A stretch of 64,000 nt of DNA, taken from positions 168,109 through 232,108 of the forward strand of contig CAVOYR010000006.1 in the NCBI GenBank assembly GCA_963700735.1. Reading direction: 5' to 3'. The stretch's first letter is position 1. Each line of letters opens with the position of its first letter. Of the stretch, positions 44,722 to 52,683 are shown in pieces. The notes under the pieces are model-generated. The model was given only the letters and a program-made list of their open reading frames with translations, was not told where the DNA came from and did no database searches. The DNA is from Anderseniella sp963700735. Its GTDB lineage: Bacteria > Pseudomonadota > Alphaproteobacteria > Rhizobiales > Aestuariivirgaceae. The position numbers were made by a program, and so were the translations under genes.

Positions 44722-45571
44722 TTAGGCCAGCCCGTACAAGGCCGCCCGCTCGAGGAGTTTCTTCGAGCGGTTCAGGTGCGGGATGTCGAACATCTTGCCG
44801 TCAATGCCGACGACGCCTGCGTTGCCGGCATTGGCGAACGCGTCGATGACCTTGCGGGCCTCGGCAATCTGATCCTGCGACGGCGTGAACACGCGGTTGA
44901 TGACATCCACCTGCGCCGGGTGGATGGCCATCTTGCAAGAAAAGCCGTCACGGACGGCCTGCTCGCAATCAGCAATCAGGCCCGCCTCGTTGCGGAAATC
45001 CACGTAGACGGTGTCGACCGGTTCAACCCCTGCGGCGCGGGCGCCATACAGGCACAAGGTGCGCGCCAGCCGGTAGGGTTCAGTGAGGTGGCCATCTGCG
45101 GTGCGGTTGGCCTGGGCGCCGAGCGCGTTGGACAGGTCCTCCGCGCCCCAGGCGATGGCCTGCAGGTTGGCCTTCAGCCCACCGTAAGTGCCCAGCCCGA
45201 ACATGGCCTTCGCCGTTTCGGTGGCAATCGCGATGATCGGCATGTCCGCACCGGTTAAGCCCGCCAGCGTCTCGACGCACTGGCCGGTCTCGGTCTTGGG
45301 GTGAATGATGCCGGCAGGCCATTCGCCGATCACCGCATCGACATCCTCGCCCGTCATGCCTGAATCCAGCGCGTTGACCCGCACATAGAGTTTCGGCCCG
45401 TCCGACCCCCGTGTAGCCTTCAGCGTATTGGCGGCGAGCGAGCGCGCGACCGGCTTGTTGGCAGGGGCCACGCTGTCTTCCAGGTCCAGGATCACCACGT
45501 CAGCTGCGGAGCCGAGCGCCTTTTCGATCTTGCGTTCTGAAATCAGCCGGAACGAACAGCAGCGAGCGCAT
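44722..45571 (-). pseudogene. HpcH/HpaI (CitE-like) CoA-ester lyase, frame broken near the start
   Basis: TIM-barrel lyase of the CitE/malyl-CoA lyase family, about 282 residues when repaired. Visible: VVILDLEDSVAP, KLYVRVNALDSG with the substrate Arg, IIAIATETAKAMFGLG with the metal Glu, IAWGAEDLSNALG with the metal Asp, and KMAIHPAQVDVIN. The ATG at 45569-45571 gives MRSLLFVPAD; one extra T in the run at 45540-45542 then breaks the frame before SERKIEKALG. The ATG is one base after the MaoC stop (TGACATG). It may cleave a malyl- or citramalyl-type CoA ester. Confidence 0.87.
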
Positions 45572-45572
45572 G

Positions 45573-46031
45573 TCAGCTCTCCTTCGGCTTCTTGCGCATC
45601 AGCGCCTGGCGCGTGCAAACGGCCACCAGTGTGCCGTCCTGCTTGAATGCCTCGTGACGGAACTCGACGATGCCTGCGTCCGCGCGCGAGCGGCTTTCGC
45701 GGCGTGACACCACGGTGGACGTCACGCGGATGGTGTCGCCATGAAACACCGGGGCAGGGAACTTCACATCGGTGATGCCCAGTTGCGCCACCAGCGTGCC
45801 CAGCGTCAGCTCCTGCACTGAAATGCCGATCATCAGCGACAGCGTGAACATGGAATTGACCAGCGGCTGGCCGAACTCGGTCTTGGACGCGAAGTCATGG
45901 TCGATGTGCAGCGGCTGGGTGTTCAGCGTCATGTTCGAAAACCACATGTTGTCGGCCTCGGTCACCGTGCGGCGCACCTCGTGCTCCAGCGAGTAACCGT
46001 CTGCCAGCTCGTCAAACCATTTGCCTGCCAT
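45573..46031 (-). CDS. MaoC family hydratase
   Basis: A 152-residue hotdog-fold protein with the (R)-hydratase motif: D39 region QPLHIDHDFASKTEFGQPLVNS, containing the catalytic Asp and His of the MaoC family. It would hydrate an enoyl-CoA such as mesaconyl-CoA. It is coupled to the downstream CitE-like lyase, so hydration followed by C-C cleavage is a plausible two-step route. No CoA ligase or transferase is adjacent. Confidence 0.88.
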   Translation of the reverse strand: MAGKWFDELADGYSLEHEVRRTVTEADNMWFSNMTLNTQPLHIDHDFASKTEFGQPLVNSMFTLSLMIGISVQELTLGTLVAQLGITDVKFPAPVFHGDTIRVTSTVVSRRESRSRADAGIVEFRHEAFKQDGTLVAVCTRQALMRKKPKES

Positions 46032-46158
46032 CGGCGTTCAACCCCTTCGCGTGCCTTGCCTGCAAACAGCTATCGCACACCATGCGGGCAGGGCAATGGG
46101 GATCGCGCGTCGCGACTGACCACAGGGCGCAACCGGTGGTTTAGTTGGTGGCGAGGAT

Positions 46159-46234
46159 GAGTCGCGCCGCGATTCTACTGAATCGCGCGTTCCGGTCACC
46201 CGGCTGATTCAGAAACTGATTCCTGCCGCGACTC
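46159..46234. promoter_or_regulatory. Cluster of six GANTC (CcrM) sites in a 347-bp intergenic region
   Basis: GANTC occurs at 46159, 46171, 46180, 46206, 46218 and 46230. The gap 46032-46378 holds no gene that I can support; besides this cluster it has repeated TCGCG words and a CtrA box at 46289-46303. It looks like a methylation-sensitive promoter of the receiver-like gene. Confidence 0.55.
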
Positions 46235-46288
46235 CAACCATCTGGAATAACTGGATTTTGTCGCCTTATCCCCACCCCGTTCAGGCGA

Positions 46289-46303
46289 TTAACATCTCGT
46301 TAA
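46289..46303. promoter_or_regulatory. CtrA-type box (TTAA-N7-TTAA)
   Basis: TTAACATCTCGTTAA, 76 bases before the receiver-like start and next to the GANTC cluster. Together these are the hallmarks of a CtrA/CcrM cell-cycle promoter in alphaproteobacteria. Confidence 0.62.
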
Positions 46304-46378
46304 CCCTCAGGGCGCAGGACTCGTCATACGGGAAGATCGAACAGGGACCGCGACACAGACATGGCCAGGTGCATTGAT

Positions 46379-46729
46379 ATGACCAGATGTTTGATTGTTG
46401 ACGAAGATCGTGACTGGCGCGAGCGGCTGCTGGTCTACTGTGCCAGCCACGGCCTCGACTACGTGGCGGCTGACAGTGAAGAGGCTGCGATCCAGCATTG
46501 CGCGGCCCGGATGCCCGACGTGGTGTTCGTGGGCACACGGCAGGCGGCGGGTTTCATCCGCCAGCTCCGCCGGCTTGGCGGGGATGAGCCCATCGTCATC
46601 CACTGCCCCGAGCATGGCGACACGGCCTCGGTGACCGAGGCGATCTGGCACGGGGCCAGCGACTACATGTTCAAGCAGTGTTCGCGGGCGTTCTTTGACG
46701 CAAAGCTGCGTCAATCCGGCATCGTGTAA
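46379..46729 (+). CDS. Single-domain receiver-like protein without the phospho-Asp
   Basis: A 116-residue protein with the fold pattern of a response-regulator receiver. The acidic pair D8/E9 is present in CLIVDED and the Lys (K99) in GASDYMFKQ. At the end of the third strand the sequence is PDVVFVGTR, with Gly52 where the phosphorylated Asp belongs, so normal phosphorylation is unlikely. It has no output domain, like DivK or CpdR. The ATG at 46379 has AGGTG seven bases upstream; an ATG six codons earlier is possible. The promoter region carries CtrA and CcrM sites. Confidence 0.8.
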   Translation: MTRCLIVDEDRDWRERLLVYCASHGLDYVAADSEEAAIQHCAARMPDVVFVGTRQAAGFIRQLRRLGGDEPIVIHCPEHGDTASVTEAIWHGASDYMFKQCSRAFFDAKLRQSGIV

Positions 46730-46816
46730 AATCACTGTGATGATGCTCTGGCTCTCCTGACCCGCCAAGTGTCGCTTTGAAGCGGCACCTTCGTCGATCT
46801 GCTGTTAGGTAGGGCC

Positions 46817-48067
46817 ATGATTTCAGGACTTCGTTCAATCTGGCCGTTGATGGCCGCCATCCTGCTGATGTCGATCGGCAACGGCCTGCAGGGCTCGCTG
46901 ATCGGCATACAATCGGCGGTCGCCAATTTCTCCAGCACCACGACGGGTATCATCGCGTCGGGCTTTTCGCTGGGGCTGTTCCTGTCAGCGATCTTCACCA
47001 CCAACATCCTGCGCGCCGTGGGCCATATCCGCGTCTTTGCCGCCTATGCGTCGGTGCTGTCCACGGCCGTACTGCTCATTCCCGTCTATGTGGACCCGGT
47101 GTGGTGGTTCGTCATGCGCACGCTGATCGGCTTTTGCGCGGCTGGTCTCGCCATCGTGGTCGAAACCTGGCTCAACGAGGGCTCCACCAACGAGACCCGC
47201 GGCAAGATGCTGTCGATCTACATGGTGATCTACTATACCGGGGCGGGGCTTGGCTCCTTCGCGCTGCTGATCGATGATCCGACCGGGTTCGTGCGCTTCA
47301 TCGTGGTATCGGCGGTGATGTCCCTGTCGCTGGTACCCATTGCGTTGACCAAGGTGTCGGCACCCATTCTCGGCAACCCGATGCGGATTTCCATCGCCGA
47401 GATCTACCGCGCCTCTCCGCTGGCTGTCGTCGCGGCGGTGGCCAACGGCCTCGGCCAGTCGGCCTTCTTCAACCTTGGGGCGCTGTTCGGCGTGATGCAC
47501 GGGCTGTCGCTGGCTTATGTCTCGACCATGATGGCAGTTGCGCCCATGGCCGTGATCCTGTCGCAGATGCCGGTCGGCTGGCTGTCGGACCGCTATGACC
47601 GGCGCCTGCTGATCGTGGCGCTGTCTGTGCTGTCGGCAATCCTTGCCGCCGTCGTGATGGTAATGCCTGGAACCACCGAAGTGTTGCTGATCGTCGTGGT
47701 GGCCATGTTCGGCGGCATTTCCATGCCGCTCTATTCGCTGGCCATTGCCCATGCCAACGATCACCTGAACCGGAACCAGATGCTGGCGGCGGGGTCCAAG
47801 CTGGTGCTGCTGTACGGCCTGGGCGCCATTGCCGGGCCGTCGGTGGCAGGCGGCTTCATGCAGCAGTTCGGGTCTGCCGGTTTCATGATCTTCATGGTCA
47901 TCATTTATGGCGGGCTGGCCTTGTACGCCTTCTACCGGATGACGCAGTCCCCGGTGCTGCCGCCGTCCGAGACCGGGGACCTGGTGCCTGTCACGCCCGG
48001 CCTTACCGCTGTTACGGCTGTCGCCGTGGCGGAGGAAATGGCCGAGACGGTCGAGCAGAACAACTGA
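46817..48067 (+). CDS. MFS transporter (YcaD-like)
   Basis: A 416-residue inner-membrane transporter of the major facilitator superfamily with twelve hydrophobic helices. It has the loop 2-3 region and the WLSDRYDRRLLI motif between helices 8 and 9, and NEGSTNETRGKMLSIYM after helix 4, typical of the YcaD group. The substrate is unknown. The C-terminal tail is acidic. 87 bases after the receiver-like gene. Confidence 0.9.
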   Translation: MISGLRSIWPLMAAILLMSIGNGLQGSLIGIQSAVANFSSTTTGIIASGFSLGLFLSAIFTTNILRAVGHIRVFAAYASVLSTAVLLIPVYVDPVWWFVMRTLIGFCAAGLAIVVETWLNEGSTNETRGKMLSIYMVIYYTGAGLGSFALLIDDPTGFVRFIVVSAVMSLSLVPIALTKVSAPILGNPMRISIAEIYRASPLAVVAAVANGLGQSAFFNLGALFGVMHGLSLAYVSTMMAVAPMAVILSQMPVGWLSDRYDRRLLIVALSVLSAILAAVVMVMPGTTEVLLIVVVAMFGGISMPLYSLAIAHANDHLNRNQMLAAGSKLVLLYGLGAIAGPSVAGGFMQQFGSAGFMIFMVIIYGGLALYAFYRMTQSPVLPPSETGDLVPVTPGLTAVTAVAVAEEMAETVEQNN

Positions 48068-48227
48068 TCAGCCGGGCTGTCTGCCAGTCGCCATTTATGG
48101 TGAACCAATCATTAACACTTGCCGCGCTACCTTGAGTGACAATCTGCAGCAATCATCGCGTGCAGCATATTGTTACCGGTTCGTCGAAGCCGCCTTGTAT
48201 TGGCGCTTCGAGCAGTAGGCGAAGTGA

Positions 48228-49406
48228 ATGAACGATCACATCACGATGGAGTCCGCTTGCGGATTGGACACCTCGGTCTTTGAAGAGGTCATCGAGCACG
48301 GCCCGATTGAAGACAGGCTGGAGCTTACCCGGCAGTTGTGTGCGCTGGTCAATGACCCCGCCACGCTGGTGGCGGAGCGCCGCTCTGTGATGGCGTGCCT
48401 GACCCGGCTGGCCTGTGACCGGGACCGCGACGTGCGTGCGCTGCTGACCGCCGAACTTGCCTTGAACGAGCACCTGTCTGCAGACGTGGTATTTGCCATC
48501 GTTGCCGATGATGACGACCTGGCACTGCCGTTCATCGTGGCCAACCCGTCATTCTCCGCGGCCACCCAGTGTGCGGTGCTGCAGGTCGGTGATGCGCCGC
48601 GTTGCGGTGCCATTGCCTCGCGCGCTGATGTCGCTCCGGCGGCTGTGCGCAAGATCGTCAACGAAGGCTCGCCCGAGACATCAATTGCCCTGTTGAAGAA
48701 CAAGATGGTGCGGCTGGGCAGCGGCTACTGCCGCAAGCTGTACAACCGCTTCCACGATCAGCCCAAGGTGTGTGCCGCCCTTGTCGAGGCGCCATACCTG
48801 CCGGCCGAGATTGCCCTGGTGCACAACCAGCGCACCGCCGATGAAATGCGCAAGAGCGCCAAGCTGCAAGGCTGGGTCGCAGACTTCAAGAGCGACGACT
48901 TCATCTGTGACAACGAAGAGCTCACCGCCCTGCGCATTCTGGCCGAGGTGCCAGCCGACAAGCTGCAAGGGCTCGTGGCGCTGATGTCCACGCGCGGCAT
49001 GCTGACCACGTCCTTGCTGTTGCGGGCCGGCATCAGCGGTAATATCCCGTTCTTCGAGTGGGCCCTGGCCTACCTGGCTACGGCGTCGCTGCGCCGGGTG
49101 CGTGCTGCCACCTCCCGGTCATCCATGCGCACGGCCAATGTCATCCTGCGCCGGGCGGCCATTCCGCAGGAGGCGCATGCCCTGTTCCTGTCGATCTGTA
49201 TGGTGGCCTCGGCAACCGGCGCGAACGGCTCCAAGGTGGACCCGGATGCGTTTGGCCGCGCCCTGGTCGAAGTGGTGATGACGCGGATTGCAGCCGATGA
49301 TCCGGACGAGCGGGAACGAACGGTGCAGATCCTTGGCCAGCTCGCGCAGGGTCGCACGAAGACCCTGGTATCGCGATTTACCGAAGACTACGCCCGCGTC
49401 GCCTGA
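48228..49406 (+). CDS. DUF2336 domain protein
   Basis: A 392-residue soluble, mainly helical protein matching DUF2336, a family nearly confined to alphaproteobacteria. The N-terminal half has HEAT-like helices (DRLELTRQLCALVNDP, CLTRLACDRDRDVRALL); the second half has DEMRKSAKLQGWVADFKSDD and a conserved C-terminal helical bundle. Function unknown, with proposed links to polarity or stress. It is followed by a strong terminator and stands alone. Confidence 0.85.
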   Translation: MNDHITMESACGLDTSVFEEVIEHGPIEDRLELTRQLCALVNDPATLVAERRSVMACLTRLACDRDRDVRALLTAELALNEHLSADVVFAIVADDDDLALPFIVANPSFSAATQCAVLQVGDAPRCGAIASRADVAPAAVRKIVNEGSPETSIALLKNKMVRLGSGYCRKLYNRFHDQPKVCAALVEAPYLPAEIALVHNQRTADEMRKSAKLQGWVADFKSDDFICDNEELTALRILAEVPADKLQGLVALMSTRGMLTTSLLLRAGISGNIPFFEWALAYLATASLRRVRAATSRSSMRTANVILRRAAIPQEAHALFLSICMVASATGANGSKVDPDAFGRALVEVVMTRIAADDPDERERTVQILGQLAQGRTKTLVSRFTEDYARVA

Positions 49407-49443
49407 CGGCGCTTGTCTCTGTTCAGCCACGGTTCAAACCTGC

Positions 49444-49473
49444 AAGCCGCCTGATCGTTTCAGGCGGCTTTTT
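49444..49473 (+). terminator. Rho-independent terminator after the DUF2336 gene
   Basis: Ten-base arms AAGCCGCCTG (49444-49453) and CAGGCGGCTT (49461-49470), loop of seven, then a T run to 49473. Textbook form, 37 bases after the stop. Confidence 0.95.
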
Positions 49474-49521
49474 GCTGTCGTGCGGAGGCTGGCAGGCGGG
49501 CACCGGTGAACCAAAAGCGAA

Positions 49522-49547
49522 ACGCCGGGCTCTTTCGAACCCGGCGT
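49522..49547. terminator. Hairpin downstream of nadK
   Basis: ACGCCGGG (49522-49529) pairs with CCCGGCGT (49540-49547). It lies in the gap between the DUF2336 terminator and the nadK stop, and probably ends nadK on the minus strand (TTTCG follows on that strand). Otherwise the 253-bp gap holds no gene that I can support. Confidence 0.6.
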
Positions 49548-49659
49548 CTCTGATACTCAATCCGGCAACGGCCGGTTACGCAACTCACAGTCACGAAGAT
49601 AGCCGCATGTGCTTAATGCGAGCTAAACGGACCGTTGCGAAACCCGTTACCTGCGTGTC

Positions 49660-50418
49660 TCAAAACCGGAATTGTTCATTTAAAACCCGTTCGGCGAGCG
49701 AATGCCCGTCGTCGAACAGAAGCCGGGCCGAGATGCCGGCCTCTTCAGCCACTTCTACCCGCTGTACATCACGGAATTCGGTCTGGTCGGCCACGGCGGA
49801 GACGGGGCGCTTCTCGGCTTCCAGCATGTCGATGCGAATTTCAGCCTTGTGCGAGACAATCGCACCACGCCAGCGCCGGGGCCGGAACGGGCTGATCGGC
49901 GTCAGTGCCAGCAGTGGTAAATCGATGGGCAGGATGGGGCCGTGCGCCGAAAGATTGTAGGCGGTGGACCCGGCCGGTGTCGCAACGATCAATCCGTCAC
50001 AGATCAGCTCTTCAAGCCGCACCTTGCCGTCGATGGAAATGCGCAGCTTTGCGGCCTGGTGTTGCTGGCGCAGCATGGACACTTCGTTGAATGCCAGTGC
50101 CGACGCCCTGGTCCCGTCCTTGGTCCACACGGTCATGCGCAGCGGGTGGATGACCGTCTCGGTCGCGCCTGCGATGCGCTTGTCCAGGTCATCGCTGCCA
50201 TAGTCGTTCATCAGGAACCCGAGTGAGCCGCGGTTCATGCCGAAGATGCGCTGGTTTGAGTCGATAACCGAGTGGATGGTTTCCAGCATAAGTCCGTCGC
50301 CGCCCAGCGCCACGATGACGTCGGCGTCCTCGCGCGGGTGCTGGCCATAGGCATGCTTCAGCTTTTGCGCTGCCTTGAGCGCCTCTTCCGCCTGCGACGA
50401 CACGAAATGCATTTTCAT
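49660..50418 (-). CDS. nadK: NAD kinase
   Basis: Phosphorylates NAD to NADP. 252 residues with ALGGDGLML (GGDG at 39-42), FGMNRGSLGFLMN, FNEVSMLR and the long TPAGSTAYNLSAHGPI motif. The start at 50416-50418 gives the short MKMHFVSSQAEEA opening typical of the family in Hyphomicrobiales; the open frame extends 17 codons upstream to a GTG with no similarity. Same strand as cobD, 91 bases away. Confidence 0.95.
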   Translation of the reverse strand: MKMHFVSSQAEEALKAAQKLKHAYGQHPREDADVIVALGGDGLMLETIHSVIDSNQRIFGMNRGSLGFLMNDYGSDDLDKRIAGATETVIHPLRMTVWTKDGTRASALAFNEVSMLRQQHQAAKLRISIDGKVRLEELICDGLIVATPAGSTAYNLSAHGPILPIDLPLLALTPISPFRPRRWRGAIVSHKAEIRIDMLEAEKRPVSAVADQTEFRDVQRVEVAEEAGISARLLFDDGHSLAERVLNEQFRF

Positions 50419-50509
50419 CTGGGAGATCGACCAGTCCTGATGCACCGCAGGAATTGCGGCCAGACACACTTACGAGGCCGGGTGCAGGAAAGTCAAATCC
50501 GCTGTCAAT

Positions 50510-51469
50510 TCAGGCGAAGGCAGCGGCAATTGCCATCAGCAGGGTCAGCAGGGTCAGCGAGTTGGCCAGCAGGCGTTGACCGGCCCGCAATTGCCTGACG
50601 CCGGGCTCGCGCTCGCCGGTGCCGATCCAGTGGTCGGTGCGCCTGGTCTGTCCGGGGATCTCCGGGCCGGCAAGGCGGATGTCGAGTGCGCCGGCAAAGG
50701 CAGCGCGGGTCCAGTTGGCGTCGCGCACGCGGTCGAACCGGCCATCGGCATGGATGTGTTCCAGGGCGCGGGCACCGGCGGATGGGGACAGCAGGCTGGC
50801 AGCGCCTGCGACCAGCACCCCGGCCAGCTTTCCGGGCAGGAACCGGGCAGCAAACAGCACCGTGTGCGCAAACCGGTTGATACTTGCATCCCTGGCGGTT
50901 TGCCGGTCCACGGCATCGAGTGCGGCCACGCAGATGATGCCGGGCAGGCCGAACAGTGCCAGCCAGAACATGGGCGTCATGATGTCGGTGACCAGCGAGC
51001 GCGCCATCATCTCGACCGTCCTTCGCACGGCCTGTGGTCCGGTTTCCGGCGCTTCCCCCTCAGGCGTGAAGACAAGCGCTTCGGCGCGGGCTTCCACGAG
51101 GTTGTTGCGGGCCAGCGCCTCGGACACGGCGCGGGCGCGAACACGCGTTGCGTACTGCTGCAGGAACGGCATGGCGGCAATCGCTTCCCAGCACCAGGCA
51201 TAGGGCAGGGGCCGCAACCACGACGTGAAGGCGAAGGCGAGCACGACGGCACTGGTTACTGACAACAGGCAGAAGACGGCACCGCGCAACAACTTGCCGG
51301 GGCGCGAGCCGGTCTCGCCCGTGACGAGGGCATCGAAAACGCCAACGAGACGTGCCAGCCATTCGATGGGGTGCCCGATCAGGCGGCGCAACGGGCTGGG
51401 AAACCCGAGAAACCGCTCGAGGGCAAGAGCGACAAGCGCAACGGTCATTGTGGTTGGCAGGGCAAACAT
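50510..51469 (-). CDS. cobD: Adenosylcobinamide-phosphate synthase, CbiB/CobD family
   Basis: Attaches the aminopropanol arm to adenosylcobyric acid in B12 synthesis. A 319-residue membrane protein with several helices and the family landmarks FLGFPSPLRRLIGHPIEWL and, later, RAAFAGALDIRLAGP; the loop RNNLVEARAEALVFTPEG is the expected cytosolic one, although the usual SR-D-S signature is altered. No other B12 genes and no cobalamin riboswitch are in the window. ATG 51467-51469 fits the family; an ATG 19 codons upstream overlaps the next gene. Confidence 0.87.
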   Translation of the reverse strand: MFALPTTMTVALVALALERFLGFPSPLRRLIGHPIEWLARLVGVFDALVTGETGSRPGKLLRGAVFCLLSVTSAVVLAFAFTSWLRPLPYAWCWEAIAAMPFLQQYATRVRARAVSEALARNNLVEARAEALVFTPEGEAPETGPQAVRRTVEMMARSLVTDIMTPMFWLALFGLPGIICVAALDAVDRQTARDASINRFAHTVLFAARFLPGKLAGVLVAGAASLLSPSAGARALEHIHADGRFDRVRDANWTRAAFAGALDIRLAGPEIPGQTRRTDHWIGTGEREPGVRQLRAGQRLLANSLTLLTLLMAIAAAFA

Positions 51470-51522
51470 CCGCTGGTCAGGCCGCCTTGAAGGGGTGAGC
51501 GTGATCCCTCGTCTAGGCAGGC

Positions 51523-52209
51523 TCATTTAGCAATTAAACTACTGACCAATCGTCTAACAAAGGAATCCAATTCGAACCATCGGTCATGTGGAACTTTGCT
51601 GGGAAAAAACCAATATTTAAGGCGGACATTGTTTTCAATGGGATAGGATGCTTGGCACTCATCGATGACACCTGGATGACAACTAATGTAGACAGGGTCT
51701 CCATTAATGTCGTTGTATTTCTCAGGCATTCGGTACATTCCCACTGGTCCCTTGCCGCGGCGAAGGAAGACTAGCCCATTGTCCAGCGTTTCCACTTTTC
51801 CCATACTGCGCCCTTCTTTAAATAGTTTTTCATTGTATTCAAAAACCCGATCAAGATATCTACCTCCATACCTGATCAAAAGTCGCCTCATAGGAACAAC
51901 TCCTTTCATGTTTCCAAATCTAGATGTTCCATGATTGAAGTAAAAATAAACGCTTTTGGCACGATTTTTATTGCAGTATACGCTATTTTCTGATTCCGTC
52001 TTCTCGTGGTGAGATATCTCTGGATAATATTCCGATGGAATTTTTAAATTCACTTCGTCTTTTCCAGTAATTCCACTTACCAGAACGACATCCACGAATT
52101 TCTTATTACAATCTTCTGGCCCAACTTGACCTGCGTTTGCATGAGACGGGCAAATCCAGGTAATTGACAAAGCCGCTGCTGCCAACACTGTGGTCAAATT
52201 GAAATTCAA
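51523..52209 (-). CDS. AT-rich exported hypothetical protein
   Basis: A 228-residue protein with a signal peptide (LTTVLAAAALSITWICPSHANA) and an extracytoplasmic domain with five Cys. I do not recognise a family. Codon use is clearly AT-rich (AAA, ATT, GAA) compared with all neighbours, pointing to horizontal transfer. The TTG at 52207-52209 has GGGAG with a spacing of about nine, and no ATG fits the signal peptide; the longer open frame upstream is antisense to a transposase remnant. It lies between cobD and IS5 debris. Confidence 0.72.
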   Translation of the reverse strand: MNFNLTTVLAAAALSITWICPSHANAGQVGPEDCNKKFVDVVLVSGITGKDEVNLKIPSEYYPEISHHEKTESENSVYCNKNRAKSVYFYFNHGTSRFGNMKGVVPMRRLLIRYGGRYLDRVFEYNEKLFKEGRSMGKVETLDNGLVFLRRGKGPVGMYRMPEKYNDINGDPVYISCHPGVIDECQASYPIENNVRLKYWFFPSKVPHDRWFELDSFVRRLVSSLIAK

Positions 52210-52243
52210 GAGACTTCTCCCAGTTCGCAACTCGGTACAATGA

Positions 52244-52540
52244 GGAGAAGTCTCCGACTTCAAAGGCTTCGATGCACTCGTTGATGACGATCTTCCCGAA
52301 GCAAGGGTGTTCATTGCCCAGCTTGGCAGTACGCCCGTAATTCCAGGCAAGGTCAATCGCAAGCATCAAATACTGGTTGATGGCATTACCTGCGCCCTGC
52401 GAAACCGGGTGGAGCGATGCTTCAACAAGCTCAAATGCCTCCGCGGTCTCGCTACACGCTATGACAAAACAGCCGCCAGCTACCTCGGCTTCATTCATAT
52501 CGCTGCCGCACGGCTGTGGGTCAGGAGTTTGTCAACATGA
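52244..52540 (+). mobile_element. IS5-type transposase remnant (C-terminal part)
   Basis: About 98 codons in one frame, from after a TGA at 52241 to the TGA at 52538-52540. It reads DFKGFDALVDDDLPEARVF, then IPGKVNRK, then RNRVERCFNKLKCLRGLATRYDKTAASY and IHIAAARLWV, which is the C-terminal end of IS4/IS5-type DDE transposases, including the final Glu of the triad in the NRVERCF helix. The rest of the gene and the ends of the element are missing. It marks the border of the AT-rich insertion. Confidence 0.8.
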
Positions 52541-52683
52541 CCTAGCAAAACCCGCCGCCGCGCGCATCATGTCTGTCACCGCCCTTGCGCGGCTGCGAGT
52601 TGACAGCACGTGGGCCGATGGGCTTCATCTGGGCGGCCAGCGTCCTGCCCACAGGACGAGCGTCTGAGGGAGACAAGCCTGCC

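Noticed and set aside
46032..46378. Replication origin
   Set aside because: GANTC sites are clustered, but I saw no DnaA-box array and no origin-linked genes such as hemE, parAB or dnaA.
50470..51600. Cobalamin riboswitch near cobD
   Set aside because: No B12-box-like sequence or matching fold is visible upstream of the gene.
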